Shown piece after piece: positions 1 through 6,589 of a DNA stretch of 9,985 bases. This DNA is from an uncultured Spirochaetaceae bacterium (GTDB taxonomy: Bacteria; Spirochaetota; Spirochaetia; Treponematales; Treponemataceae). The notes under the pieces are model-generated. The model was not told the origin of the DNA and did not search any database. It saw nothing but the letters and a program-made list of their open reading frames with translations. The position numbers and the translations under genes are program-made. The stretch's first letter is position 1. Each line of letters opens with the position of its first letter. The DNA lies in contig CACYBG010000020.1 in the NCBI GenBank assembly GCA_902772605.1, positions 1-9,985 of the forward strand, read 5' to 3'.

Positions 1-48
1 AGTATATAAACCTCGCTATAAAATTTTAGTCGTCTGTATAACAAAGGT

Positions 49-78
49 ATATTACTACAGATTCCTATTTCGTGTCAA
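49..78 (-). promoter_or_regulatory. Possible leftward promoter for a gene beyond the left edge
   Basis: On the minus strand a perfect TTGACA (78 down to 73) is followed after 18 bases by TAATAT (54 down to 49), a 4/6 match to the -10 consensus. A purine-rich GAGG lies further downstream at 14-11, so a start codon may sit just outside the window. The nine bases TGTTGACAC around the -35 recur exactly in the tRNA-Phe promoter at 9046-9038. The -35 is convincing, the -10 is mediocre, and the target gene is not visible. Confidence 0.4.
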
Positions 79-132
79 CATTATATAAACAAAGCAAAAT
101 CCTTGTCAATGCACTGAAGCGTTTTTTTGCAT

Positions 133-152
133 CTTGGCATTATAATACCAAG
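133..152. promoter_or_regulatory. 20-bp near-perfect palindrome, candidate operator upstream of glgC
   Basis: The arms CTTGG (133-137) and CCAAG (148-152) flank the self-complementary core ATTATAAT (139-146). Only the pair 138/147 fails to match, so nine of ten pairs are symmetric. The site lies 25 bp upstream of the glgC -35 element and between that promoter and the possible leftward promoter. It does not form a terminator, because no T-run follows and no gene precedes it on the plus strand. A dimeric regulator site is inferred; I cannot assign a regulator family. Confidence 0.45.
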
Positions 153-176
153 GCATTTATTTTGAATTTTATTTTG

Positions 177-205
177 TTGCAAAATAGGAAAAGCGGGCTT
201 ATAAT
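177..205 (+). promoter_or_regulatory. Sigma70-type promoter of glgC
   Basis: TTGCAA (177-182, 4/6 match to TTGACA) and a perfect TATAAT (200-205) are separated by exactly 17 bases. Transcription would begin near 211-213. That gives a leader of about 24 bases containing the GGAGG ribosome binding site at 221-225. Confidence 0.7.
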
Positions 206-235
206 CTAATAACAGTTTACGGAGGAACCAAAAGT

Positions 236-1528
236 ATGGCAAACAACAATGAAGAACCTAGGGTACTTGCTATCATTCTTGGAGGAGGAAAAGGAACTCG
301 CCTCTATCCATTGACAAAGGAACGCTCAAAGCCGGCTGTCCCGTTCGGCGGAAAATATCGCATCGTGGATATACCGATTTCAAACTGCATCAACAGCGGA
401 TACAAGAAGATTTACCTGTTGACGCAGTTCAACTCTGCATCCCTGCACCTGCACATCATAAATTCATACAACTTCGACCGTTTCAGCCGCGGTTTCGTTG
501 AAATACTTGCTGCAGAACAGACCCTCGAGCATTCAGGATGGTATGAGGGAACGGCAGATGCAGTCCGCAAGAACATGGCACATTTCAGGGTGCAGCATCC
601 GACCCACTACATAATCCTTTCAGGAGACCAGCTCTACCGCATGGACCTGAAGAAATTCATGGATCAGCACATAGCTTCAGGCTCAGACATCACCATAGCT
701 GCAAAAGCCGTCAACCGCCACGATGCAAGCGGATTCGGAATCATGAAGGTGGACGAAAGCAACCAGATCACTGCATTCATGGAAAAGCCCTCCAAGGACC
801 AGAACATAGACGAATGGAAGATTCCCGAGTCATCAAGGGACGAGAGCCTTCCTGCAGACCTGGAGTACCTTGCATCAATGGGAATCTACATCTTCAATGC
901 TGACGCAATGGAAGAGATGCTCGACAACAAGGAAAACGATTTCGGTAAGGAAATCATCCCTGAGGCAATCAAGACGAAGAAGGTTTCAAGCTACATCTTC
1001 AACGGATACTGGGAGGACATCGGAACGATCAAGTCCTTCTACGACGCAACTCTCGACCTGACAAATCCGGTTCCGAAATTCAACTTCTATGACGAAGACA
1101 AGCCTATCTACACTCACATGAGGAACCTTCCGCCGAGCAAAATCAACAATGCAACGCTCCAGAATTCGCTTGCCAGCGAAGGATGCGTAATCGCAAATTC
1201 CCGCATAGAGCATTCCGTAATCGGTGTACGCTCAATCATCAACGAAGGATGCGATCTTGACGGCGTAATCATGATGGGTGCAGACTATTATGAAAACGAA
1301 GCCGAAAAGGAATACAACAGGAAGAACAACGTACCGAACGTCGGTATCGGACGGGGATGCAAAATCAACAGGGCAATCATCGACAAGAATGCAAAGATCG
1401 GCGACAACTGCTGCATAAACGTCAACGGACGCAAGTATGAAGACGGAGACCACGGACTGTTCTACAGTTCAGACGGAATCATCATCATAAAGAAATCGGC
1501 ACAGATTCCATCGGGAACGGTAATCTGA
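236..1528 (+). CDS. glgC: Glucose-1-phosphate adenylyltransferase (ADP-glucose pyrophosphorylase)
   Basis: Makes ADP-glucose and pyrophosphate from ATP and glucose-1-phosphate, the committed step of bacterial glycogen synthesis in the cytoplasm. At 430 residues it has the family's usual length. The nucleotidyltransferase signature GGGKGTRLYPLT starts at residue 16 and is followed by SKPAVPFGGKYRIVDIPISN (31-50). WYEGTADAV, LSGDQLYRMD, GFGIM and the late YWEDIG motif follow in order. The C-terminal part is a left-handed beta-helix domain with MGADYYE, RAIIDKNAKIGDN and a final IPSGTVI. These C-terminal motifs look more like plant and cyanobacterial subunits than like E. coli GlgC. The ATG at 236 is preceded by GGAGG (221-225) with a 10-base spacer. 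The gene stands alone, with its own promoter and terminator, and converges on the long minus-strand operon. Confidence 0.96.
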   Translation: MANNNEEPRVLAIILGGGKGTRLYPLTKERSKPAVPFGGKYRIVDIPISNCINSGYKKIYLLTQFNSASLHLHIINSYNFDRFSRGFVEILAAEQTLEHSGWYEGTADAVRKNMAHFRVQHPTHYIILSGDQLYRMDLKKFMDQHIASGSDITIAAKAVNRHDASGFGIMKVDESNQITAFMEKPSKDQNIDEWKIPESSRDESLPADLEYLASMGIYIFNADAMEEMLDNKENDFGKEIIPEAIKTKKVSSYIFNGYWEDIGTIKSFYDATLDLTNPVPKFNFYDEDKPIYTHMRNLPPSKINNATLQNSLASEGCVIANSRIEHSVIGVRSIINEGCDLDGVIMMGADYYENEAEKEYNRKNNVPNVGIGRGCKINRAIIDKNAKIGDNCCINVNGRKYEDGDHGLFYSSDGIIIIKKSAQIPSGTVI

Positions 1529-1544
1529 CATGAAAAACGGGGCT

Positions 1545-1585
1545 GTCCAAAAACTTGTGAAACACTGAATAATCACATTTTGGAC
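1545..1585. repeat. Imperfect inverted repeat in the convergent intergenic region
   Basis: GTCCAAAA (1545-1552) pairs perfectly with TTTTGGAC (1578-1585). An inner TGTGA (1556-1560) pairs with TCACA (1573-1577), leaving a 3-base bulge and a 12-base loop. It lies between the glgC stop and the glgC terminator. The left arm with its flank reads GGGGCTGTCCAAAA, which resembles the terminal inverted repeats of several insertion-sequence families, but no transposase is present. It could be a short dispersed repeat, an IS-end remnant or an extra hairpin. On the minus strand it is followed seven bases later by five T residues, so weak termination of the opposing operon is also possible. Confidence 0.5.
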
Positions 1586-1598
1586 GGAACCTTCACTT

Positions 1599-1629
1599 CC
1601 CGTCGTCTTAAAGCGGCGGGATTTTTTTT
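1599..1629 (+). terminator. Rho-independent terminator of glgC
   Basis: The stem CCCGTCGT (1599-1606) pairs with GCGGCGGG (1613-1620) through six Watson-Crick pairs and two G-T wobbles, with a 6-base loop. An A and eight T residues follow (1622-1629). The T-run ends two bases from the stop codon of the convergent J-domain gene. No T-run follows the same hairpin on the minus strand, so it should act in one direction only. Confidence 0.85.
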
Positions 1630-1630
1630 G

Positions 1631-2143
1631 TCAATCGATTTCAAGGAATTCGGAAATCAGCCTGTATGCCTCGACTATGCGCCGGGTCTTTTCCGTTGCA
1701 ACCTTCAGGAGCGTTTCGTTGTGTCCGTAGCGGTCGGGATGATAGTACTTTATCTTGTCCTTGTACGCCTTCTTTATTTCATCCATGCCGGAAGACGTCG
1801 GTATGTCAAGCTCCCCGTACGCCCTTTCAACATCTGGAGTAAGCTTCTTATAGACGAAGGTCTTGGGCCTGTATTCGGTCTGAGAGACCCTGTCCGCTTC
1901 ATCGGCATGATAAATCCTTCCGCTCCCTTCAGCGTTCTTTTCCGGACCCTTTACAGAGCCCCTGACGGTAAATTCTTCGGGGATGATCCTTTTCGGTTCA
2001 GGAGAAGGACCGCTTTCATTTTCAGGGTGACAACCGCCGTCCTTTTCATCTTCGGGCAGTTCAACCCTTACGAATTTCACGGAACCGGCCTCAAGAGTTT
2101 CTTTCAGCAGGTCTCCAAGCCTGTCGTAAATCGATTCCATCAT
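1631..2143 (-). CDS. Protein with C-terminal J domain (DnaJ-like co-chaperone)
   Basis: 170 residues. A J domain fills about residues 105-168 and carries the HPD motif at 135-137 in the context YYHPDRYG. J domains stimulate the ATPase of DnaK-type Hsp70. Here the domain is C-terminal, whereas in classical DnaJ it is N-terminal, and the Gly/Phe and zinc-finger regions are absent. Residues 1-100 are charged and Pro/Glu/Lys-rich with no domain I recognise, so they may recruit a client. The frame begins ATG-ATG (2143 and 2140). GGGGAG lies only 2 bases before the first ATG and 5 before the second, so the second may be the real start. Either start overlaps the TGA of the sigma54 regulator (ATGA or TGATG), implying translational coupling. 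Last gene of the operon; I see no strong minus-strand terminator after it. Confidence 0.85.
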   Translation of the reverse strand: MMESIYDRLGDLLKETLEAGSVKFVRVELPEDEKDGGCHPENESGPSPEPKRIIPEEFTVRGSVKGPEKNAEGSGRIYHADEADRVSQTEYRPKTFVYKKLTPDVERAYGELDIPTSSGMDEIKKAYKDKIKYYHPDRYGHNETLLKVATEKTRRIVEAYRLISEFLEID

Positions 2144-3501
2144 TTCTCCCCGTCATCTTCCAGACCCCATTCCGAAAGCCGCCTTTGAAGGGTTTTTCGC
2201 CCGATTCCAAGTATTTCAGCTGTGCGACTCCTGTTGTTCCTGTTTGCGGCAAGGTTTTCCTGGATTATTATCTTTTCGGCTTCATCAAGGCTTATGCCAA
2301 GAGGAACGGAAACCGCATCGGACGCCCCGGACTCGCGCACGGTGGGAGGAAGGTCTTCAAGGGTAATTTCATCGCCTCCGCACATGACCACGGCACTTTC
2401 CATGCAGTTGCGGAGTTCCCTGATGTTTCCCGGCCAGCTGTACTTGAACATGGCTGCCTTTGCCCTGGAATCCACGGACTTTATGTGCTTGCCGTTTTCA
2501 GCGTTGAATTCCTCAAGGAAATTTGAAATCAAAAGCGGAATGTCGTCCTTCCTGTCCCTTAGCGGCGGAACCTCTATGTGTATCACGTTCAGCCGGTAAT
2601 AGAGGTCCTCCCTGAACCTTCCGGCCTTGACCTCCTCCTCAAGGTTCCTGTTTGTCGCCGCAATGATCCTTACGTCGACGCTTATGGTCTGTTCTCCGCC
2701 GACCCGCTCGAATTTCTTTTCCTGCAGCACGCGCAAAATCTTTATCTGTACGCTCTGGTTTATTTCTCCGATTTCATCAAGGAATATGGAGCCTCCGTGG
2801 GCAAGTTCGAAACGTCCCTTCTGCATCCTGTCGGCACCGGTGAACGCACCCTTTTCATGACCGAAGAGTTCGCTTTCAAGCAGGGTTTCGCTGAGAGCCG
2901 CACAGTGGACCTTGACCATGCTGTTGTCCTTGCGCGACGAAAGGTTGTGAACTGCATTGGCGACAAGCTCCTTTCCGACTCCGCTTTCACCGGTAATCAG
3001 TACGCTGGCCCTCGTATCGGCAACCTTCTGAATCATCTGCTGAACCTTCTGCATTGCCGCCGACTTTCCTATCATCCCCTTCAGTGCAGAAGAATTCTCC
3101 AGTTCCTTCTTCAGGTGCTGATGTTCCAGGCTCATCTCACGGCCTTCAAGCGCACGCTTTACTATCATCGTAAGCTGGTCAAGGTTCAGTGGCTTGGTAA
3201 GGAAATCGTAGGCTCCGTGCCTCATGGCATCAACCGCACTGTCGATGCTGCCGTGTCCCGTAAGTATGATGACGGGAATTCCGGGAGTTTCTGCAGTTAC
3301 CCTTGCAAGCACCTGTTCACCGCTTATGCCGTTCATCCTGAGGTCGGTTATGACCAGGTCTATGTCACCCTTGGAAACGAGTTCAAGTCCCTCTGCACCG
3401 CTGGATGCAGTCTTGACGTTGTAATCCTCAAGCTCGAAATTCGCCGCCAGGCCTTCACGGATGTTCTTTTCGTCGTCGATTATCAGTATGGTAAATTTCA
3501 C
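2140..3501 (-). CDS. NtrC/AtoC-family sigma54-dependent response regulator
   Basis: 453 residues with the complete NtrC layout. The receiver domain (about 1-118) has acidic pocket residues D9 and D10, phospho-acceptor D53 (ITDLRM), T81 and K103. The AAA+ sigma54-activation domain (about 140-370) has Walker A GESGVGKE (171-178), the sigma54-contact loop GAFTGA (218-223), Walker B IFLDEIGE (239-246) and WPGNIREL (356-363). A Fis-type helix-turn-helix occupies about 408-446. It should open sigma54-RNA polymerase promoters once phosphorylated by the kinase encoded just upstream. The start is GTG, which overlaps the kinase TGA (GTGA, 3501-3498) and is supported by GGAGG (3512-3508) six bases away. 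In T. pallidum I recall a similar pair named AtoC/AtoS. The target promoters are not evident here: I saw no convincing -24/-12 element in the intergenic regions. Confidence 0.96.
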   Translation of the reverse strand: MKFTILIIDDEKNIREGLAANFELEDYNVKTASSGAEGLELVSKGDIDLVITDLRMNGISGEQVLARVTAETPGIPVIILTGHGSIDSAVDAMRHGAYDFLTKPLNLDQLTMIVKRALEGREMSLEHQHLKKELENSSALKGMIGKSAAMQKVQQMIQKVADTRASVLITGESGVGKELVANAVHNLSSRKDNSMVKVHCAALSETLLESELFGHEKGAFTGADRMQKGRFELAHGGSIFLDEIGEINQSVQIKILRVLQEKKFERVGGEQTISVDVRIIAATNRNLEEEVKAGRFREDLYYRLNVIHIEVPPLRDRKDDIPLLISNFLEEFNAENGKHIKSVDSRAKAAMFKYSWPGNIRELRNCMESAVVMCGGDEITLEDLPPTVRESGASDAVSVPLGISLDEAEKIIIQENLAANRNNRSRTAEILGIGRKTLQRRLSEWGLEDDGEK

Positions 3502-4790
3502 AGCTCGCCTCCGATTTTTTCAGATCCGCCTTCCTTCATTTCGGACGACCTGTCTGCAAGCAGCTTCACTCCGCTTTGGGGAACGGGAATCGAAATCGTA
3601 AACGTCGTACCCTTTCCGAGTGCAGAACGGACCTGTATGTCGCCGCGGAATTCCTTGATTATCTTGTATACGGTGGTAAGTCCTAGTCCCGTCCCCGTAG
3701 CCTTGGTCGTATAGTAGGGTTCGAAAATCCTTGATGACGTCGCCTCGTCCATGCCGGTCCCGTTGTCGCTGAAGCAGAGCAGATAGTTTTCGCTCGTAAC
3801 GGCAGATGAAATCTTTATGCAGCCCCTGTAATCCCCTCCGTTTTCGGAAATGGTATCCCTTTCAAAAGACTCGATTGCTGCACAGGCGTTCTGCATCAGG
3901 TTGATTATGACCTCCCGGAAAAGCTTCTCGTCAATCAGGAGCCTCGGTGATTTTCCGCACAGACCGAGCTCTACGCTTATGTTCCGGCTTTCCGCTTCGG
4001 GCATGAAGAATTCAACGAATTTTTCTATCAGCGCATCGGGATTTGCAAGCTGCATGTCCGCCTGAACCGGCCGTACCGCAAAAAGGAAATCCACGACTAT
4101 CTTGTTCAGACGGTCGATTTCATCGTTTATGACTTCAAGGTAATTTTCCATGAATTTCCGGTCGGGAAGCATTCCGTCTCCGTTCCTGGATTTTGAAACG
4201 GCCTTCTGAAGGAGCTGTATGTGAATGCTTATGGCTCCGAGAGGATTCTTGATTTCATGTGCAACGGAAGCGGCAAGGTTCGTCAGGCTCGCAAGGCTTT
4301 CCATCCTGTGAAGGAGGATTTCGGACTGCTTCTGCTGGGTTATGTCGTCAACCGTTATGATGGAGCCGGATATCATGTTCGTAAAGGACTTTCCGTCCAC
4401 GCTGATTTTTTCGACCAGGGGATCAATCCTTATGGTGATGAAGCGGAAACTTTCCCCCTTCGATATGGAAAATTCCTCGCTGATGTCGGTCCTTTGGTTC
4501 AGGGCGCAGCTTTCGATGTACCCGGCGATTTCCCTGTCGTCTATGAGCTTCCAGATTTTATCGCCTTCCTTGTCTACGGGCCTTGAAGAAAACGGAAGAA
4601 GTCGTTCCGAAGCCTTGTTGTGGTTCAGAAGCTTCCATGACGTATCCACGATAAGAAGGCCGGTCGAAAGGCTTTCAAAAATCGAGTTCAGGTTCTCCCT
4701 GTCGGAAATCAGCGACTGCATGAGGTCTGAAACCTGTTCGGGAGTCATCTTTGCGATTTTCTTGTATGCGTTCTTTACGAATCCCTTCAC
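3498..4790 (-). CDS. PAS-containing cytosolic sensor histidine kinase (AtoS/NtrB-like)
   Basis: 430 residues with no signal peptide or transmembrane segment, so it probably senses a cytoplasmic signal. A PAS-like domain lies at about 32-155. The dimerisation/phosphoacceptor segment AHEIKNPLG contains the phosphorylated H178. The ATP-binding domain carries the N box (N301 in LMQNACAA), DNGTGM (342-347), the F box at F356 (FEPYYTTK) and the GTGLGL lid (366-371). These make it a complete, probably active class I kinase whose natural partner is the NtrC-type regulator it overlaps by four bases downstream. The start is GTG inside a GTGA overlap with the clamp-loader gene (4790-4787). A GGAG lies ten bases upstream, a rather long spacing, so initiation probably depends on coupling. 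The ligand of the PAS domain cannot be read from the sequence. Confidence 0.95.
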   Translation of the reverse strand: MKGFVKNAYKKIAKMTPEQVSDLMQSLISDRENLNSIFESLSTGLLIVDTSWKLLNHNKASERLLPFSSRPVDKEGDKIWKLIDDREIAGYIESCALNQRTDISEEFSISKGESFRFITIRIDPLVEKISVDGKSFTNMISGSIITVDDITQQKQSEILLHRMESLASLTNLAASVAHEIKNPLGAISIHIQLLQKAVSKSRNGDGMLPDRKFMENYLEVINDEIDRLNKIVVDFLFAVRPVQADMQLANPDALIEKFVEFFMPEAESRNISVELGLCGKSPRLLIDEKLFREVIINLMQNACAAIESFERDTISENGGDYRGCIKISSAVTSENYLLCFSDNGTGMDEATSSRIFEPYYTTKATGTGLGLTTVYKIIKEFRGDIQVRSALGKGTTFTISIPVPQSGVKLLADRSSEMKEGGSEKIGGEL

Positions 4791-6034
4791 TTTAAAAGCT
4801 CTCCAAATGCTCCTCCGTAAGTCCTGTCTATCTGCATGAGAGACCTTACAAGCTCTTCAAGGCAGGCCGACGGATTCTGATTGTATGTGCCTACGTTGCT
4901 GAAAGACGTGCGTATCGATTCAACGACCCGCGCAGAAGCTTCACATCCGGAAGGAGACTTGAGCAGGGGGCGCTGGAAGGATACGAGCTCTTCCATGAAT
5001 ATCGTGAACAGCTGCCTGGGTTCGAATCCTCCGCAGACAGACGATATGGCCTGTATGTTCGGAACCCGTCCAGATGCAACGGTCTTGAAGAACAGGTCGG
5101 CATTGTACCTGACAGTGTCGGGATTTACGGGAAAAAAAGTCTGCAAAAACCCGTTGATGGATTCCGGCATGGGTCCGCCGCCCGAAACGGGATCGTAATG
5201 GAACACCCTCTTTATGACTTCCTGCTGCTGGGCGACGTTTCTTTCGAAGAACGTGTATGTCCTGACCCTTGAAAGTATGGTCGGGAGCATTGCACCACGC
5301 CTGGTAGTCGTAAGTATGAATACGGTATTTTCGGGGGGCTCCTCAAGGATTTTCAGAAGCGCGTTCCTTGAACTTTCCGCCATGCTGTCGGCATTTTCGA
5401 TTATCAGGACCTTCTTTCCCGTTTCGGTACTCAGGTGCGCCCACTCGGAGAAATTCCTTATCTGCAGGACGGGAAGAGAATCGTACAGGTATGTCCCCTC
5501 AAGCTTTACGCACAGCCTGTCGATTTCATCGAGAACCTTCGTAAGTTCATCGCCGTCAGGTATCGTGCGTCCGGGCGTCAGTACTTCCAGTGCCTCGTCT
5601 ATCCCCTGAAGGATGGGCGAAAACTTTGAAAGCCTGTCGTCGTCGTTCCAGAGTATCGAACTGAACCTTGCGGTGAGTTTCCTGACTGCACGCAGGTAAA
5701 GGTAGCGGGCGGTCTCAAGATGGGTCGTATTCCTTGCATTCTGGGTAAGAAGGGTTGTCCTTGCCGCAGAAATCTCCAGGGTCCTGTTCCCAGGTCCGAC
5801 AATCAGCAGGTTCTTTGAGACCATAGCCTTGTGCTTCATGCAGCTTGGACACGTACAGTTCCAGTTTCCCCTTGGCGTTCCCGTACAGGAAAGCACCCTT
5901 GAAAGCTCAAGTGCACAGGTGAATTTACCCGATGCTGCAGGTCCCGAAAAAAGCATGGAGCCCGGCAGCCGGTCCTTTTCAATGTCCTCCGCAAGAAGGG
6001 CTGACGCACTCTGATGCAGAACGTTATCAAACAA
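4787..6034 (-). CDS. holB: DNA polymerase III delta'-like clamp-loader subunit with a large insertion
   Basis: 415 residues, against roughly 320-340 for typical delta'. The N-terminal AAA+ module has the P-loop-like GPAASGKFT (31-39). A zinc-binding Cys set follows at C50, C60, C62 and C65, as in gamma/delta' clamp-loader subunits. After residue 200 the family signature returns: KKVLIIENADSM (208-218), ALLKILEEPPENT (225-237) and LPTILSRV (250-257), where SRV replaces the usual SRC motif. Between about 85 and 187 sits an extra, mostly helical segment that delta' proteins normally lack. The clamp loader places the sliding clamp on primed DNA. The start is TTG: GGAGGG (6045-6040) stands five bases before it and no better start lies in frame. 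A 36-base gap separates it from cvpA, and it overlaps the kinase by four bases. It could have a specialised role; dnaX is less likely because the protein lacks the extended C-terminus. Confidence 0.85.
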   Translation of the reverse strand: MFDNVLHQSASALLAEDIEKDRLPGSMLFSGPAASGKFTCALELSRVLSCTGTPRGNWNCTCPSCMKHKAMVSKNLLIVGPGNRTLEISAARTTLLTQNARNTTHLETARYLYLRAVRKLTARFSSILWNDDDRLSKFSPILQGIDEALEVLTPGRTIPDGDELTKVLDEIDRLCVKLEGTYLYDSLPVLQIRNFSEWAHLSTETGKKVLIIENADSMAESSRNALLKILEEPPENTVFILTTTRRGAMLPTILSRVRTYTFFERNVAQQQEVIKRVFHYDPVSGGGPMPESINGFLQTFFPVNPDTVRYNADLFFKTVASGRVPNIQAISSVCGGFEPRQLFTIFMEELVSFQRPLLKSPSGCEASARVVESIRTSFSNVGTYNQNPSACLEELVRSLMQIDRTYGGAFGELLK

Positions 6035-6045
6035 GTTTTCCCTCC
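6035..6045 (-). promoter_or_regulatory. Ribosome binding site supporting the TTG start of the delta' gene
   Basis: GGAGGG at 6045-6040 lies five bases (AAAAC) upstream of the TTG at 6034-6032. The ATG at 6050-6048 on the same strand is out of frame with the gene, so the TTG is preferred. Confidence 0.75.
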
Positions 6046-6070
6046 ACCATTCGTTCCGGAAAGAGGCCCA

Positions 6071-6589
6071 TCAAAGCCTGAACAGTACGGATCCGAGATA
6101 TGCAACCGCTTCAGGAGCCTTTTCCCAGGACGGTATGAACCTTTCGCCGAGAATCTTCCTGAATATGGAGAAGAAGAAGCTTCCCTTCAGGAGCTTTGAT
6201 GCGTCGAAAAACGGCTGAGCGGCAAGAAGGAAAAGCACGATGGACACGATTGCGATTCCCTCCACCAGTCCGAAAGCAAAACCCAACGTCCGGTTAAGGG
6301 ATCCAAGTATCTTTCCCTCGAAAATCTTACCGATGGAATGCTGAAGCACCTTGATTATGAGGAATGCAACGATGAACACCGCAAGGAAAGAGACGACGGA
6401 ACAGATCACGTGATTCTTGATGAATCCTGCAAAAAGCCCGGAGAAGCTTCCATGGAGGAAAACGGCTGCAATGACGGAAAGGACCGGAGCCGCCTTGTCG
6501 AAAAACGAATCTACGAATCCCTTGGCCGTACAGATTACGGCACAGAGAATCACCACAACAATAAAGAAATAATCGATTGCTACCATCAC
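6071..6589 (-). CDS. cvpA: CvpA-family inner-membrane protein
   Basis: 172 residues with four predicted transmembrane helices at about 5-22, 31-48, 60-80 and 102-124. This layout, with a glycine-containing loop after helix 1 (TAKGFVDSFFDK) and the conserved type of turn before helix 4 (LGSLNRTLGFAFGLVEG), fits the CvpA / colicin V production family. In other bacteria the family is linked to envelope homeostasis, but its biochemical activity is not established. The frame opens GTG-ATG (6589 and 6586). GGAG sits four bases before the GTG and seven before the ATG, so the ATG may be the true start. The GTG overlaps the murG TGA as GTGA. Its position directly after murG suits a cell-envelope role. 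Confidence 0.85.
   Translation of the reverse strand: MMVAIDYFFIVVVILCAVICTAKGFVDSFFDKAAPVLSVIAAVFLHGSFSGLFAGFIKNHVICSVVSFLAVFIVAFLIIKVLQHSIGKIFEGKILGSLNRTLGFAFGLVEGIAIVSIVLFLLAAQPFFDASKLLKGSFFFSIFRKILGERFIPSWEKAPEAVAYLGSVLFRL

Noticed and set aside
141..146. TATAAT at 141-146 as the main glgC promoter
   Set aside because: No -35-like hexamer lies 16-18 bases upstream, and the hexamer is part of a palindrome. The TATAAT at 200-205 with TTGCAA at 17-base spacing is much better.
1599..1629. Bidirectional terminator for glgC and the convergent operon
   Set aside because: On the minus strand the T-run becomes an A-run before the stem and no T-run follows the hairpin, so termination is expected only on the plus strand.
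1580..2188. Plus-strand 202-codon open frame over the J-domain gene
   Set aside because: It runs antisense to a gene with a clear J domain, starts inside an inverted repeat, crosses the glgC terminator and resembles no protein family.
2578..3714. Plus-strand 378-codon open frame over the response regulator and kinase
   Set aside because: Its length comes from the codon bias of the opposite strand. The minus strand encodes fully conserved receiver and AAA+ motifs, while this frame shows no domain and no good ribosome binding site.
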